Of a DNA stretch of 64,000 nucleotides, positions 19,168 through 28,281 are shown piece by piece (position 1 is the stretch's first letter; each line of letters opens with the position of its first letter). Location of the stretch: contig JAISEL010000006.1 of NCBI GenBank assembly GCA_031264185.1, positions 1-64,000 on the forward strand. Reading direction: 5' to 3'. The translations under genes and the position numbers were made by a program. This DNA comes from Deltaproteobacteria bacterium (GTDB taxonomy: Bacteria > Desulfobacterota > Desulfarculia > Adiutricales > Adiutricaceae). The notes under the pieces were generated by a model. The model saw nothing but the letters and a program-made list of their open reading frames with translations. It was not told the DNA's origin and searched no databases.

Positions 19168-19467
19168 TTGACAGTGACGGCGGAAAAAGATATAATCGGA
19201 GCGGACTTCAGAGTTTTTTTGAATCTATAACGTTGAGAAAAGCTATTGAATTTTTACCGTTCATGAAGAACGGTAAAAAAGGTTAATCCGGTCGGTTATA
19301 TGCCTGATATTTAGCTTTAACCGGAGGCGCCGTTTTCCTGGTTGCGTTTTGCCCAACCTGGTTTTCACTGTTTCAGAAACTAACTCCCCATTTTTGTTTC
19401 TGAACTCATAGCTTGAGGTCACGAAGGCCGTTGCTTTTGGTATTTGCCAAAGTAACGGTCTTTTTTT
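19168..19467 (+). promoter_or_regulatory. Leader C of the DUF4198-tonB operon
   Basis: A near-perfect promoter, TTGACA (19168-19173), 17 bases, TATAAT (19191-19196). The RNA then has a TTTTACCGTTC-ATGAA-GAACGGTAAAA hairpin (19252-19278), a GTTTCAGAAAC/GTTTCTGAAC hairpin near 19370-19405, and GGTC-ACGAA-GGCC (19417-19429) sharing its last arm with the terminator that ends in seven T at 19467. The DUF4198 gene begins 244 bases downstream. Confidence 0.72.
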
Positions 19468-19710
19468 GTCTTTTTTTCGGAGGTGCCTATAGGAAAATTT
19501 AACACATTGCTTGAAACTGATGTACCAGATGACGAAAGCGGGTCGGACCTGGCCCGGCTCGCTTTCAAAATAAAGTTGTGCGCAAAAGTCTTTTCAAAAT
19601 AGATAGATATTTTTAATAGGCCAATTCAGTTTTTCCTAAATTTCTGCAATCCTGAGACCCGGGGCCAAGCCCGGTCCGGAGTTAAACTTCAACACACGTG
19701 CGAGGAGACA

Positions 19711-20493
19711 ATGAAAAGTAAATTAAGTGTTCTTTGCCTGAGCGTTTTGGCCATTGGTTTTTCGGCACAGGCTTCGGCCCATGATTTTTGGGCTGAGGCT
19801 GTTAAACCCAAGGCTAACCAGAAACTGTCGGCTCTGATCGGTTACGGTCACAATTATCCGGTCGGCGAGGAAATTCCGGCAGAGGAAATTTCTACTCGGT
19901 TCCTGCCGCCCAAAGTCACAGGAGATGGAGGCGAATTGACTCTGGAACAGGGGAAAGCTCCTCGTGAGTTTTTAACCGCCGACAATTTACCGGTCGGCAA
20001 CTATGTAGTCACTATAGAGACTCCGGGCGGTTTTTCCACCAGAACTTCAGACGGCTGGACTAGAAAGCCAAAAAACGAATCCCCTGGGGCCAAAAGCTGT
20101 TCAAACTATTTCCGCTACGGCAAAGAAGCTATTGTCTTGGGCGGAGCCAAATACAGCGGTTTGGCCGCCAAACCCGTAGGTCAGGAACTGGAATTCGTCC
20201 CCCAGGCCGATCCTTCCAAGATTAAGGCTGGTCAACCTTTCCCTGTCAAAGTTATCTATAAAGGCCAGCCTCTTCGGGGTGGTGAGGTTTCGGCTTATTT
20301 GGCCGGGATGGTCAAAGACAACGCGGCCTTATTCTTCCAGGCCGCTACCGATCAGGACGGTCAGGTCAATATTATTCCTTTAAAGAGCGGCGACTGGCTG
20401 GCCAAGGTTTCTGTTGAAGAGCCTTACCAGAACAAAAGCGTCTGCGATACTATTAACTATACTGCCAGTTATACCTTCAGGGTCGATAACTGA
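19711..20493 (+). CDS. DUF4198 periplasmic protein of a nickel/cobalt uptake locus
   Basis: A 260-residue secreted protein. The signal peptide is MKSKLSVLCLSVLAIGF ... ASAHDFW; mature HDFW is the usual start of DUF4198 proteins. AALFFQAATDQDGQVNIIPL and SGDWLAKVSVEEPYQNKS match the family's C-terminal beta domain. DUF4198 proteins accompany nickel/cobalt transporters (NikK-type components) and TonB receptors. GAGGAGA lies 5-11 bases before the ATG. The tonB-like gene follows after 17 bases, so they form an operon. A periplasmic metal-handling role is inferred from family and context. Confidence 0.85.
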   Translation: MKSKLSVLCLSVLAIGFSAQASAHDFWAEAVKPKANQKLSALIGYGHNYPVGEEIPAEEISTRFLPPKVTGDGGELTLEQGKAPREFLTADNLPVGNYVVTIETPGGFSTRTSDGWTRKPKNESPGAKSCSNYFRYGKEAIVLGGAKYSGLAAKPVGQELEFVPQADPSKIKAGQPFPVKVIYKGQPLRGGEVSAYLAGMVKDNAALFFQAATDQDGQVNIIPLKSGDWLAKVSVEEPYQNKSVCDTINYTASYTFRVDN

Positions 20494-20510
20494 TAAATTA
20501 GGACGTATAC

Positions 20511-21290
20511 GTGAGGGCCGTAAGAGAGCAGGCCGACTGCTTAACCTCGGATACCTTCCGTCAGGCTTTCGCGGTCAGCTTGATATTTCACTGTTTAATC
20601 GCTGTTGGCCTTCTGTCAGGGACCCAGAGTAAACCTATTGAATATATTCCTTTGGCGGTTATGGATTTCAGTGAGTATGATCCTCTAGGCGGACAGGGCG
20701 GTGGCGGCGTGGAGGAGGCTCCGGTTGAGGAACCTCCTCCGCCCGAACCTGTGTCAGAACCAGAACCCGAGCCGGCGGCGGATGAGGAAGTTAAGGTCGT
20801 TGAAAGTACGTCCCAACAGGCGGAAGACGTGATTCCACCTCCGCCGGCCGGAAAAACTAAGCCACGGGAAAGACCTAAACCCCGGCCTAAGCCCAGGGCG
20901 GTCCCCTCTGGAAGTTCTGTCGGCGAATCCGGCTCCAAACCTGGAACCGGCGGCTCTGGACCGGGAGGAACTCCGGGCGGGACCGGCCGAGGAACATCTG
21001 ATGCGGCCCTGGCTTATCGGAACCGAATCAGGCAGCGGTTGGAGAGATCAAAAAAATATCCCCTTGCCTCCCAAAGTCGTCACGAAACGGGGGTGGCTGT
21101 GGTTAGTTTTGTGGTTTTAAGAGACGGGACCGTCACCTCACCCCGTCTTGAGTCCAGTTCTGGGCACAAACGGTTGGATGATGAGGCGGTGGCTTTATTG
21201 AGTCGGGTTTCTCCTTTGCCGCCGTTTCCGCCGGAAGTTTCCGGCCAGTCCATGCCATTGTCGGTGCCCTTGAGATTTTCCATGCGTTAA
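20511..21290 (+). CDS. tonB: TonB family energy transducer
   Basis: A 259-residue protein with a GTG start. The topology is typical of TonB: an N-terminal membrane helix (about residues 20-40, FAVSLIFHCLIAVGLL), a Pro/Glu-rich then Pro/Lys/Arg-rich spacer (residues 60-135), a Gly-rich linker, and a C-terminal domain with VVSFVVLRDGTVTSPRLESS and RLDDEAVALLSRV. It would couple the inner-membrane proton gradient to the receptors at 15650 and 23711. No exbB or exbD is present in the window, so the motor must be encoded elsewhere. Confidence 0.88.
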   Translation: MRAVREQADCLTSDTFRQAFAVSLIFHCLIAVGLLSGTQSKPIEYIPLAVMDFSEYDPLGGQGGGGVEEAPVEEPPPPEPVSEPEPEPAADEEVKVVESTSQQAEDVIPPPPAGKTKPRERPKPRPKPRAVPSGSSVGESGSKPGTGGSGPGGTPGGTGRGTSDAALAYRNRIRQRLERSKKYPLASQSRHETGVAVVSFVVLRDGTVTSPRLESSSGHKRLDDEAVALLSRVSPLPPFPPEVSGQSMPLSVPLRFSMR

Positions 21291-21562
21291 ACTGGCGAAT
21301 AAATAAACTTAATTTTTTTGTTTAAAATATATAAAAGATATAATTTGATGTTGATTTGCCTAGTCAGGGAATTTATCCGGTTCGGTTAGACCAAAAATTA
21401 GGGGAAACTCTGGCTTTCAGCCGGTGGATTTTTGGGCAGAGTTTTTGATATCATCTAAAAGCTCAAAAATTTCACCTACTTTAAGGTCAACCGAAATATG
21501 GACGATAAATCACGGAAATCGGGCCAGAAAATAAAACCCTACTGTTATGACCGGAGGCGACT

Positions 21563-22327
21563 GTGACCTCCAATGGCCTGTTTCCTGATTGGCTGCTCAG
21601 GACTGATCCGCGGCTTAAAGTCATCTTGCTTGTTCTGTGGTCCTTTCATCTGGCTTTCCTGAGTACCGTGATTGCGGCCGCAGTCGGTCTGTCCGGCTCT
21701 TTTTTGATTTATCTTATCTCCGGCCAGCGAAATTGTTTAAAAGGCCTGAAAAGTTTACTGGCCATCAACAGTTTTCTGATTTTTATCTGGCTGCTTTTGC
21801 CTTTTTCTTTTTCCGTGCCCGGGACGGTTATTTACAGCCTCGGACCTTTGGACGTAACCAGGGAGGGAGTTAATCTTTCGGTCATTTTGTCTCTTAAAGC
21901 GCTGGCTATTACTTTAGGGGCTTTGGCCATCACAGGTTCGTCGGGTCCGTATGACCTTCTGGCCGGGGCCAGGAAACTGGGAGTTCCGGAAAAACTTACG
22001 GCTTTGTTTCTGCTGATGACCCGCTATATTTCGGTTATCGGCCAACAATATCACCGCCTTGCCCAAGCTATGCGGGTCAGAGGTTTCAGGCCTGGCTCCG
22101 ATCTTCATACTTTGCGTTCTTACGCCAATTTAGCCGGATTACTCCTGGTTCGAGGCTTTGACCGGGCTGAGAGGATTTACGCAGCCATGCTCTGTCGCGG
22201 CTACCGGGGCCGTTTCTTTATTAGGGCGGATTTTAAATTTAAATGTCTGGACTTAGGGGTAGCATGGCTGTTTGTCTCTTTGGGTCTTCTGGTAGCTGGT
22301 CTGGATGTCATCGGAAACATTAATTAA
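21563..22327 (+). CDS. cbiQ: ECF transporter T component, CbiQ family
   Basis: A 254-residue membrane protein with a GTG start preceded by GGAGG. RTDPRLKVILLVLWSF is the CbiQ N-terminal motif, and four or more hydrophobic segments follow. AQAMRVRGFRPGS and AAMLCRGYRGRFF are the two conserved Ala-Arg-Gly coupling motifs that contact the ATPase. It overlaps cbiO by 23 bases. It belongs to the cobalt/nickel ECF class by sequence and by its DUF4198/TonB neighbours. Confidence 0.9.
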   Translation: MTSNGLFPDWLLRTDPRLKVILLVLWSFHLAFLSTVIAAAVGLSGSFLIYLISGQRNCLKGLKSLLAINSFLIFIWLLLPFSFSVPGTVIYSLGPLDVTREGVNLSVILSLKALAITLGALAITGSSGPYDLLAGARKLGVPEKLTALFLLMTRYISVIGQQYHRLAQAMRVRGFRPGSDLHTLRSYANLAGLLLVRGFDRAERIYAAMLCRGYRGRFFIRADFKFKCLDLGVAWLFVSLGLLVAGLDVIGNIN

Positions 22328-22961
22328 ATTGAGCGGGATAGTTTACGGCTATCCGGGACGTCCTGTGGTGTTGGACAGTCTGGATTTCATTTTAGGTCAG
22401 GAACTGGTTGGTCTGATTGGTCCCAACGGGTGCGGCAAAACTACCCTTTTGGAAATAATTATGGGCCTTATTAAACCTCAGGCCGGAACAGTGGAGATCA
22501 TGGGCCGGGTCTGTTCGGAAGAAAAACATTTCCGTCCCTTAAGGCCTCAAATAGGGTTTGTCTTCCAGGACGCTAATGATCAGCTTTTTTGTCCGACCGT
22601 AGCCGATGACTTAGCCTTTGGACCTTTAAATATGGGAGCCAGCCGACAAGAAGCCGACGAGGTCGTCCGGACGGTATTAACGAATTTGGGTTTAGAGGAC
22701 TTTGGGAGCAGAATTACTTACGATCTCTCGGGCGGAGAGAAAAAATTAGTGGCCTTAGGCACGGCTTTAGCGCTGAATCCTAAGCTTTTGATCTTAGATG
22801 AGCCGACCAATTTTTTAGACGAAAAAGCCGTAACCAGACTGGAAGAAATTATCAGGACCCTTAAGCTGCCTGGTCTGGTGGTCAGTCACGATTTGAATTT
22901 TTTGAATAAAATGGTCTCCCACAGTTTTCGTCTGGAAAACGGCCGCTTGACTGAGGTTTGA
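22305..22961 (+). CDS. cbiO: ECF transporter ATPase, CbiO family
   Basis: A short (218-residue) ABC ATPase. Walker A is GPNGCGKTT (Lys45), the Q-loop region reads IGFVFQDANDQLFCPTV, the signature is LSGGEKK, Walker B is LLILDEPTNFLD, and the switch is VVSHD. NDQLFCPTVADDLAFGP is characteristic of ECF ATPases. Only one ATPase is present, as in CbiMNQO/NikMNQO systems. No CbiM/NikM substrate-binding subunit is encoded nearby. Confidence 0.92.
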   Translation: MSSETLIKLSGIVYGYPGRPVVLDSLDFILGQELVGLIGPNGCGKTTLLEIIMGLIKPQAGTVEIMGRVCSEEKHFRPLRPQIGFVFQDANDQLFCPTVADDLAFGPLNMGASRQEADEVVRTVLTNLGLEDFGSRITYDLSGGEKKLVALGTALALNPKLLILDEPTNFLDEKAVTRLEEIIRTLKLPGLVVSHDLNFLNKMVSHSFRLENGRLTEV

Positions 22962-23225
22962 AACTATAGGACGTTAACCAACAGACAGTTATGGCTGTTA
23001 AGCGGCAAAGCAAAAATGGACTTATTTTTTAATGTTGCCTTGGAAGCAAAAATTTAGACTCTGAGAAAACAGTTACCCATGACTGGCCAGTCTTGGATTA
23101 AGTTACTGGCGAAGTTTTTTGGCTGACAAACTAACTGATTTATCTGTAGGTAAATTAATTTGACATACGTTCAGGGTTTGTCAAAAAACTGACTGTTTTT
23201 TGAGTTAATACATTTTTATTTAGTT

Positions 23226-23276
23226 GGTCATGAAGGCCGTTCTCCCCATATTTGTTTGGGAGGACGGTCTTTTTTT
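23226..23276 (+). promoter_or_regulatory. ATGAA-loop hairpin plus terminator (leader element D)
   Basis: GGTC-ATGAA-GGCC (23226-23238) shares its 3' arm with the terminator GGCCGTTCTCCC...GGGAGGACGGTC and seven T. A TCAAAAAAC/GTTTTTTGA hairpin precedes it, as a comparable hairpin precedes element C. It lies 435 bases upstream of the receptor start. Confidence 0.7.
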
Positions 23277-23543
23277 GTTCGGTGACCTGGGCTGTAGCCT
23301 TGATTGGCTCTTTGGATCTGTGCTTGAACTAAAATATCTTTATTGCAAAAAAAGACTGTTTAGGCGACCTTGTAGGCATTGATTTTCATGAAATTTTAGG
23401 TTTTTTGAGGATTGCTGAGCTCGGGACGGCCTGATTAAAACTTAAAGAAATAGCCATGTGGCGAATAAACATTTGGTTATTTTAACTAAGAAGGAGGTGA
23501 GCAAAACATTAAAATTAACGGGTCACCGAAAGGAGCAAAAAGC

Positions 23544-23603
23544 ATGGCATCAATGAGGCAACAGGGTAAAGGCCGATGCTATGTCAATTGTGACCAGGCC
23601 TGA
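23544..23603 (+). CDS. Possible 19-residue peptide in the receptor leader
   Basis: The ATG at 23544 has AGGAG eight bases upstream and opens MASMRQQGKGRCYVNCDQA then TGA. It has two cysteines three residues apart. It could be a leader peptide linking translation to expression of the receptor. Short length makes chance occurrence likely. Confidence 0.3.
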   Translation: MASMRQQGKGRCYVNCDQA

Positions 23604-23710
23604 TGATTCACAACCAGGCCGATACTGACCCGTTTGATGTGAGTCTAACACTGAAGAGTTTTTTAATTTAATCTAGAGGCATTTTTTATTGCTATCTTAA
23701 GGAAAAACGG

Positions 23711-25831
23711 ATGTTGAAAAATATTTTAGGCCTGATGTTTTTAAGCTTGTTACTTTTTCCCTTTCCTGCTGTTGCCCAGACTGATGAGGAAACTGAGGCT
23801 GCCGAACTGCCGGCAATTGACGTACGCGGTGTAATCCGGCGCGAGGAGCTGAAAACAACCAGCGCAACTGTTCTGGATAATAAGGATGTGTCCAGCCGGG
23901 TTTTCTATGAACCTTTGGATATGATTAAAATGAGTCCCGGTGTGAGTATGACTCATTACGGTGAAAGCGGTGTCGCACCGCCTTTTCAGATCCGGGGTTT
24001 CAAAGCCGGGCACAGCGGGGATGCCGACGTGACCATGTATTTAGACGGTATCCCTCTTCATGATAACGGCCATACCACCGGCTACCTGGATACCGGAATT
24101 ATCATGCCCATCGAAATTGAAAGCATGGAAATCATTAAAGGCCCATCTTCAGTGTATTACGGGGCCCATGCGGCCGGTGGATCAATTCCTATTCAGACTA
24201 TCAAGGGCGGTAACTTGACCCGCCTGAACCTCAGGTACGGCAGCTACAATAATATGGACGCCACCGGTCTTTTGGCCCGGGAAGATGACAAATTCAGCCA
24301 GGTCTACGCCTTTGAGGTTTTTCATACCGACGGTTGGCGGGCCAATTCCGACTGGGACAAAAAGAATTTTTCCGGCCGTTGGTCTTATAAGTTTACCGAC
24401 AAGTTTATGGCCAGCTTAAACGTCAGGGCTTACCAGTCGGAGTGGGATTCGGCCGGCTATATATCGAAGCTTCTGGGTGCACCGCCCTCTTCGGCGGTCG
24501 ATGACGGCAGCGGTCAGGGGAACGGCGGTAAGCGCGATCGCTACGACGCCAGATTATGGGCCAATTACTTCATTAATGACGAAAACGAAATGAGCTTTTA
24601 TATTTACGGAACCACTTTGAAGCATACCCGATGGCAAAAAAGCGGTCCGACTCTGACCCGGCCGATACCTGGCGCGGGTTCGGAGCAATACAATACCCAC
24701 AAATCATGGGGTACGGGCCTGACTTACAGTTTCAAGGGTGAACTGGACGACCGGGAAGCGACTGTGACCGTGGGTGCATCTTACTCTAACGAAAAGGAAG
24801 ATCCCCGCCGAACCTGGTCTTTACCGTGGGGCACCGGTCGGGCCAGAGGGGGCCAGACCTCCGATACCACTTTTGACATAAAAAATCCGGCTGTTATGGC
24901 GGAAGCAACATATCAGGTTTTAAAGCCGCTCAACATCAGACTGGGAGCCCGCTATGACTGGCTTTCGGGAGATTTCGCCAACAACTTGACCGGAACGCAT
25001 TTAAACGGTCCTACCTATAAAAACTTCAGTCCAAAGGCCGGTATCCTCTATACGCCCTTGGAATGGCTGGATGTTTACGCCAATTTCGGCCGGGGCTTTT
25101 CTATGCCTTCTGTAAATGCGGCTCAGTTCTACGATGGTAATGTCTGGGATCTCAAAAGGCGCGATCAGTATGAACTGGGCTATCGAGCCAGAGTTTATGA
25201 CTGGATGAATCTGGAAATGACTGTTTATAGGATTAATACCGTTAATGACACAAGTTTTGACGAACAAACCAACACCAACATGCCTGTAGGCAAAACGACC
25301 AGGCAGGGGGTTGAGGCGGCTGTGGATGTCAGGCCGCATAAAGATTTGCGCTTTCGGGCCAATTACGCTTACACCGATGCCAGATATAAAGATAGGAAGG
25401 AGTTTAACACTTCCCGTGGGGAGATGGTTAACCTTAAAGGTCACAGAATCATCGAAGTCCCCCGCCACATCACCAATCTGGAATTGAGTTATGAACCTCC
25501 CCAGGGTTTTGGGGGACGGGTCAGTTTTCGCTGGGAGGCCGATGCTCTTTTGAGGGATCCCGGCCGGACAACAGTCAACGGAATTCCGATCTTAGACAAT
25601 GGAGTTCAGGTTGGGCCTTACAAACGTCAGGACAACGGCACTTTGGACATGCAGCTTAATTACCGGTTTAACGACAGTTACCGTATAGTTTTGGACGTAT
25701 TGAATGTTCTGGACAAGAAATATTACGGTTCCCAGGGTGCGCCTGACTATGCGACCGGCGACTTTACCTATTCCTATCAGCCGCCCATGACCGTCTATTT
25801 GGGTCTGGAGATGAACTGGGACAAAAATTAA
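23711..25831 (+). CDS. TonB-dependent outer-membrane receptor
   Basis: A 706-residue receptor with signal peptide MLKNILGLMFLSLLLFPFP ... AVAQT, a TonB-box-like LPAIDVRG, and a plug with PPFQIRGFKAGHSGDADVT and PIEIESMEIIKGPSSVYYG. Barrel blocks GNGGKRDRYDARLWANYF, NFSPKAGILYTPLEWLDV and NFGRGFSMPSVN parallel the receptor at 15650. The C-terminus is TVYLGLEMNWDKN. It follows cbiO in the same direction and completes a likely uptake path of receptor, TonB and ECF transporter. The substrate is not visible; nickel or cobalt (complex) is the best guess. Confidence 0.92.
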   Translation: MLKNILGLMFLSLLLFPFPAVAQTDEETEAAELPAIDVRGVIRREELKTTSATVLDNKDVSSRVFYEPLDMIKMSPGVSMTHYGESGVAPPFQIRGFKAGHSGDADVTMYLDGIPLHDNGHTTGYLDTGIIMPIEIESMEIIKGPSSVYYGAHAAGGSIPIQTIKGGNLTRLNLRYGSYNNMDATGLLAREDDKFSQVYAFEVFHTDGWRANSDWDKKNFSGRWSYKFTDKFMASLNVRAYQSEWDSAGYISKLLGAPPSSAVDDGSGQGNGGKRDRYDARLWANYFINDENEMSFYIYGTTLKHTRWQKSGPTLTRPIPGAGSEQYNTHKSWGTGLTYSFKGELDDREATVTVGASYSNEKEDPRRTWSLPWGTGRARGGQTSDTTFDIKNPAVMAEATYQVLKPLNIRLGARYDWLSGDFANNLTGTHLNGPTYKNFSPKAGILYTPLEWLDVYANFGRGFSMPSVNAAQFYDGNVWDLKRRDQYELGYRARVYDWMNLEMTVYRINTVNDTSFDEQTNTNMPVGKTTRQGVEAAVDVRPHKDLRFRANYAYTDARYKDRKEFNTSRGEMVNLKGHRIIEVPRHITNLELSYEPPQGFGGRVSFRWEADALLRDPGRTTVNGIPILDNGVQVGPYKRQDNGTLDMQLNYRFNDSYRIVLDVLNVLDKKYYGSQGAPDYATGDFTYSYQPPMTVYLGLEMNWDKN

Positions 25832-26235
25832 TTTGCTTCTGATTTGGTCCTGGGTCGACAGTTGGTTGCCTTTGGCCCAGGACACCCTGAAATATAACAA
25901 TTGTTCAAACTCTGAAATTCCGGATTTATTTGGCCTGCTTTCAGGCAAGAAATGTAATTAACTTGCCGGTGATGAAGATAAGGATCTTACGGCCGATTAA
26001 ATCCAAAGGAATAGGAAAAAGGCCTTGAGGCCATGGACCAGATGAGGCCGGAAATGATGCCCTGAATTTTTCAGGGCCAGAGCGGTAGAATATCAAATAG
26101 CTTCGCAGTATCCAGTCAGGTCAGCGTTATGAGTTGTTTTTGAGGCGGCGGCGGGAAGTTGGAACTTTGGAGGAAAATACCGGACAACAAAGTTATGCGG
26201 TCAAGAAAGTTTGAACTAAAGAGTTGTAACAAAAT
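25832..26235. other. Intergenic, hairpins only
   Basis: GTCCTGGG pairs with CCCAGGAC after the receptor gene (about 25847-25885), and GCCCTGAA/TTCAGGGC lies at about 26059-26077. Neither has a clear T-tract. No gene is seen. Confidence 0.4.
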
Positions 26236-27507
26236 AACTTTACACAGTTAGGGGAGAAATGTACAGTTCCATTAGCCGTGAAATTTTGCACGCTTTACCT
26301 TAATTTTTTCAATTTCTTCATCGGAAACCTTTATTCCGATTGGGTATTCATTAAGCTCAAAGTCATACTTAACAGCTTGGCCGGAATTGGTTTTCGTCGA
26401 ACCAATCAAACTGACAGCAACTTCGTAACTAATTAGAGGTCTGCCACGCCAACTCATTGTTGTTATATGTGAAAAAAGACGGTGTTCAATTTTATTCTAT
26501 TTAATTGTATTTAGAGGTAAATGGCAAATATTAATATATAAATTAGACTATTTTACAAATTTTGACAGCTCCGCCTTACATAATTATTATTTTTTTTCCC
26601 TATACCCATTACTCCCGCCACAATCAGCAGTAATGAACAGGCGTGCAGCGTTTCGATAAGTTTTTAACCCCATACTTAACCGCCAGTTTCTTATTGATTG
26701 TACCGCAAAAATTGATGTATCACGGTTTGCACCTGCATTCACATATATCCATTACTTTGTGTTAAATCATAAAATCCAAATATAATTATTTTACCAGGAT
26801 TTTTATCCATAAAATCATGATCTTTTACTTTTACTGAGTTGCCTTTAGGTTGATATTCACATCCGTTATTTTTATAATTGCCAATTAATTCAGGTTTCTT
26901 GCAGTCTATAGATATTACAGGCTGGCCAAGTCGTAGAAAAGCTTTTGCTCTCCTGTTTATAAAACCAAACTTAGCGTTCCTGTCCGGGTGATCGGCTCCT
27001 TCAAGAACTTTTTTATTGGCTTGGAGGCTATAGCCTAACTGATCCAGCATTGATGCGACCGTTGAGTGACTAACCCTGAAACCCAAATTTGTAAGCTCAT
27101 CAGCCAAGTTCTTTAGACTTTTGCAAGTCCTCAGCAGCAGAGATTCAGGATCCCCTCCGGCCGTTGATCCGACAAGCCGCTTCAGCGCTTCTAACAGTTC
27201 AGGACTGACTGCCGAAAGTTTTTTCCGTCCGCCGCCAGGCTTTCTGATTCTTATAGAGAATTGCTGCCCGGATAAAGCTCCCTTCTTTGAGTTCAACAAG
27301 TCCTTTGCGGATAGCTTGGAAAGAAACCCCTGTCCCCCTGTTTCTTTCGAAATCTTGCTGCGCAGACCGTATTCACCGCTCAACGCCAGAGAAGCGGCGA
27401 AAAGCCGGCGTGTTTTTTCGTTAATATGAGAGGTCCTAAGGTCTCGAATGCTGCTTTAAGATCTATCATGAATTCATGATGGCACAATTTTAAAACTGTG
27501 TAAATTT
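26236..27507 (-). mobile_element. Dead ISAzo13-type insertion sequence
   Basis: Inverted ends AACTTTACACAGTT (26236-26249) and AACTGTGTAAATTT (27494-27507) bracket a decayed transposase. I could not confirm a target-site duplication. It separates the metal-uptake locus from the metQ leader. Confidence 0.75.
26255..27469 (-). pseudogene. ISAzo13 family transposase, multiply frameshifted
   Basis: The start at 27469 reads MIDLKAAFETLGPLI, then a 2-base shift, then NEKTRRLFAASLALSGEYG and FSIRIRKPGGGRKKL. The long middle part contains RVSHSTVASMLDQLGYSLQA, KAFLRLGQPVISIDCKKPEL and IIIFGFYDLTQSNGY. After a stop, another frame gives RDTSIFAVQSIRNW and RLFITADCGGSNGYR. A deleted section follows, then NKIEHRLFSHITTMSWRG and the C-terminal YPIGIKVSDEEIEKIKVKR. 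The final HGEWNYTI-like end is cut by a stop at HG-stop-WNCT. The order matches ISAzo13 transposases throughout. Confidence 0.88.
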
Positions 27508-27907
27508 ATTTTTTTACAGGCACTAAAGGTTTTTCGGAGAGGGATCTTCAATAACTATATACACCTGCAGTTTAAAAGTTGGGACCGACCTTCTGGTTAC
27601 GGCCAAAGCAATAATAGACTTTGGAATATAAAGAGGCGGATCGAAAGCGGCAGCGGCTGAGAAAGGCTGGTGAAATAAAATATTTTACATCAATTTTCTG
27701 GATAATGCAATATATTATCATTATTTAAGTAATTTATATATAATTATTTAATAAAAATATTTTTTTAATGGTCTTTAGTTTGTCTTAGAGAGGATGTATA
27801 ATTTTTAAATGGCTATCTGAGCCAGCATTGGCTGAAAAGGTCAAGAGCCTCTTAAGAGGAAAAATGAAAAATTTTTTTCTAATGGATAAATGTTTTTAAC
27901 AAATCTC

Positions 27908-28270
27908 TTGACAAGCCCAAAAAATAAATGTACTTTTACGGGATGATTTTTTGGTGACCTTTTTTTGAGGGAAAAATTACTGAACTGGTAATTGGCCCGG
28001 ACATAGTACCGGGTCCTTGAACCCTGGCTGGTAACACGCAGTTAAGCTCTTAATATTAAGAAAGTGCTATAGCCAGTCGGCAAATCCCATTGTCTGGAGT
28101 CCAGACCCAAATTGTCGGACTCAGGCAGGGATCCTCTGAATTATAGTCAGAGGCGGCTTGATTGTTTTGGCAATTCGTGGGGGTAAAAAGCGGACCACTC
28201 CCTCGAATTCGTTTTCCGCAGACCAGATGAACTGGAGGCCGAAGACATTATGTTTTCGGCTATTTTTTTT
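27908..28270 (+). promoter_or_regulatory. Leader F of the metQ-like gene
   Basis: The promoter is TTGACA (27908-27913), 17 bases, TACTTT (27931-27936). The roughly 330-base leader contains CCCGGACATAGTACCGGG and many other pairings. It ends with CCAG-ATGAA-CTGG (28223-28235) and a GCCGAAGAC...GTTTTCGGC terminator with eight T. The start codon follows 11 bases after the T-tract. The ATGAA loop links it to leaders A-E, but here hairpin and terminator do not share an arm. I could not fit a known SAM or cobalamin riboswitch consensus. Confidence 0.6.
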
Positions 28271-28281
28271 CTTAAGACATC

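Larger units (their letters stand above)
22962..23710 (+). other. Long intergenic leader region of the second receptor
   Basis: It contains leader element D (23226-23276) and a candidate 19-codon gene at 23544. A second strong ribosome-binding-like AAGGAGGTG lies near 23491. I could not identify a convincing promoter for element D; TTGACT and TATAGG near 22947-22972 are spaced too closely. Confidence 0.5.

Noticed and set aside
20588-20938. Minus-strand Gly/Ser-rich frame over tonB
   Set aside because: Its composition mirrors the proline-rich spacer of TonB on the other strand.
27940-28220. SAM-I riboswitch in the metQ leader
   Set aside because: The expected core blocks of the SAM-I aptamer are not present in order; the leader is kept as an unassigned structured RNA.
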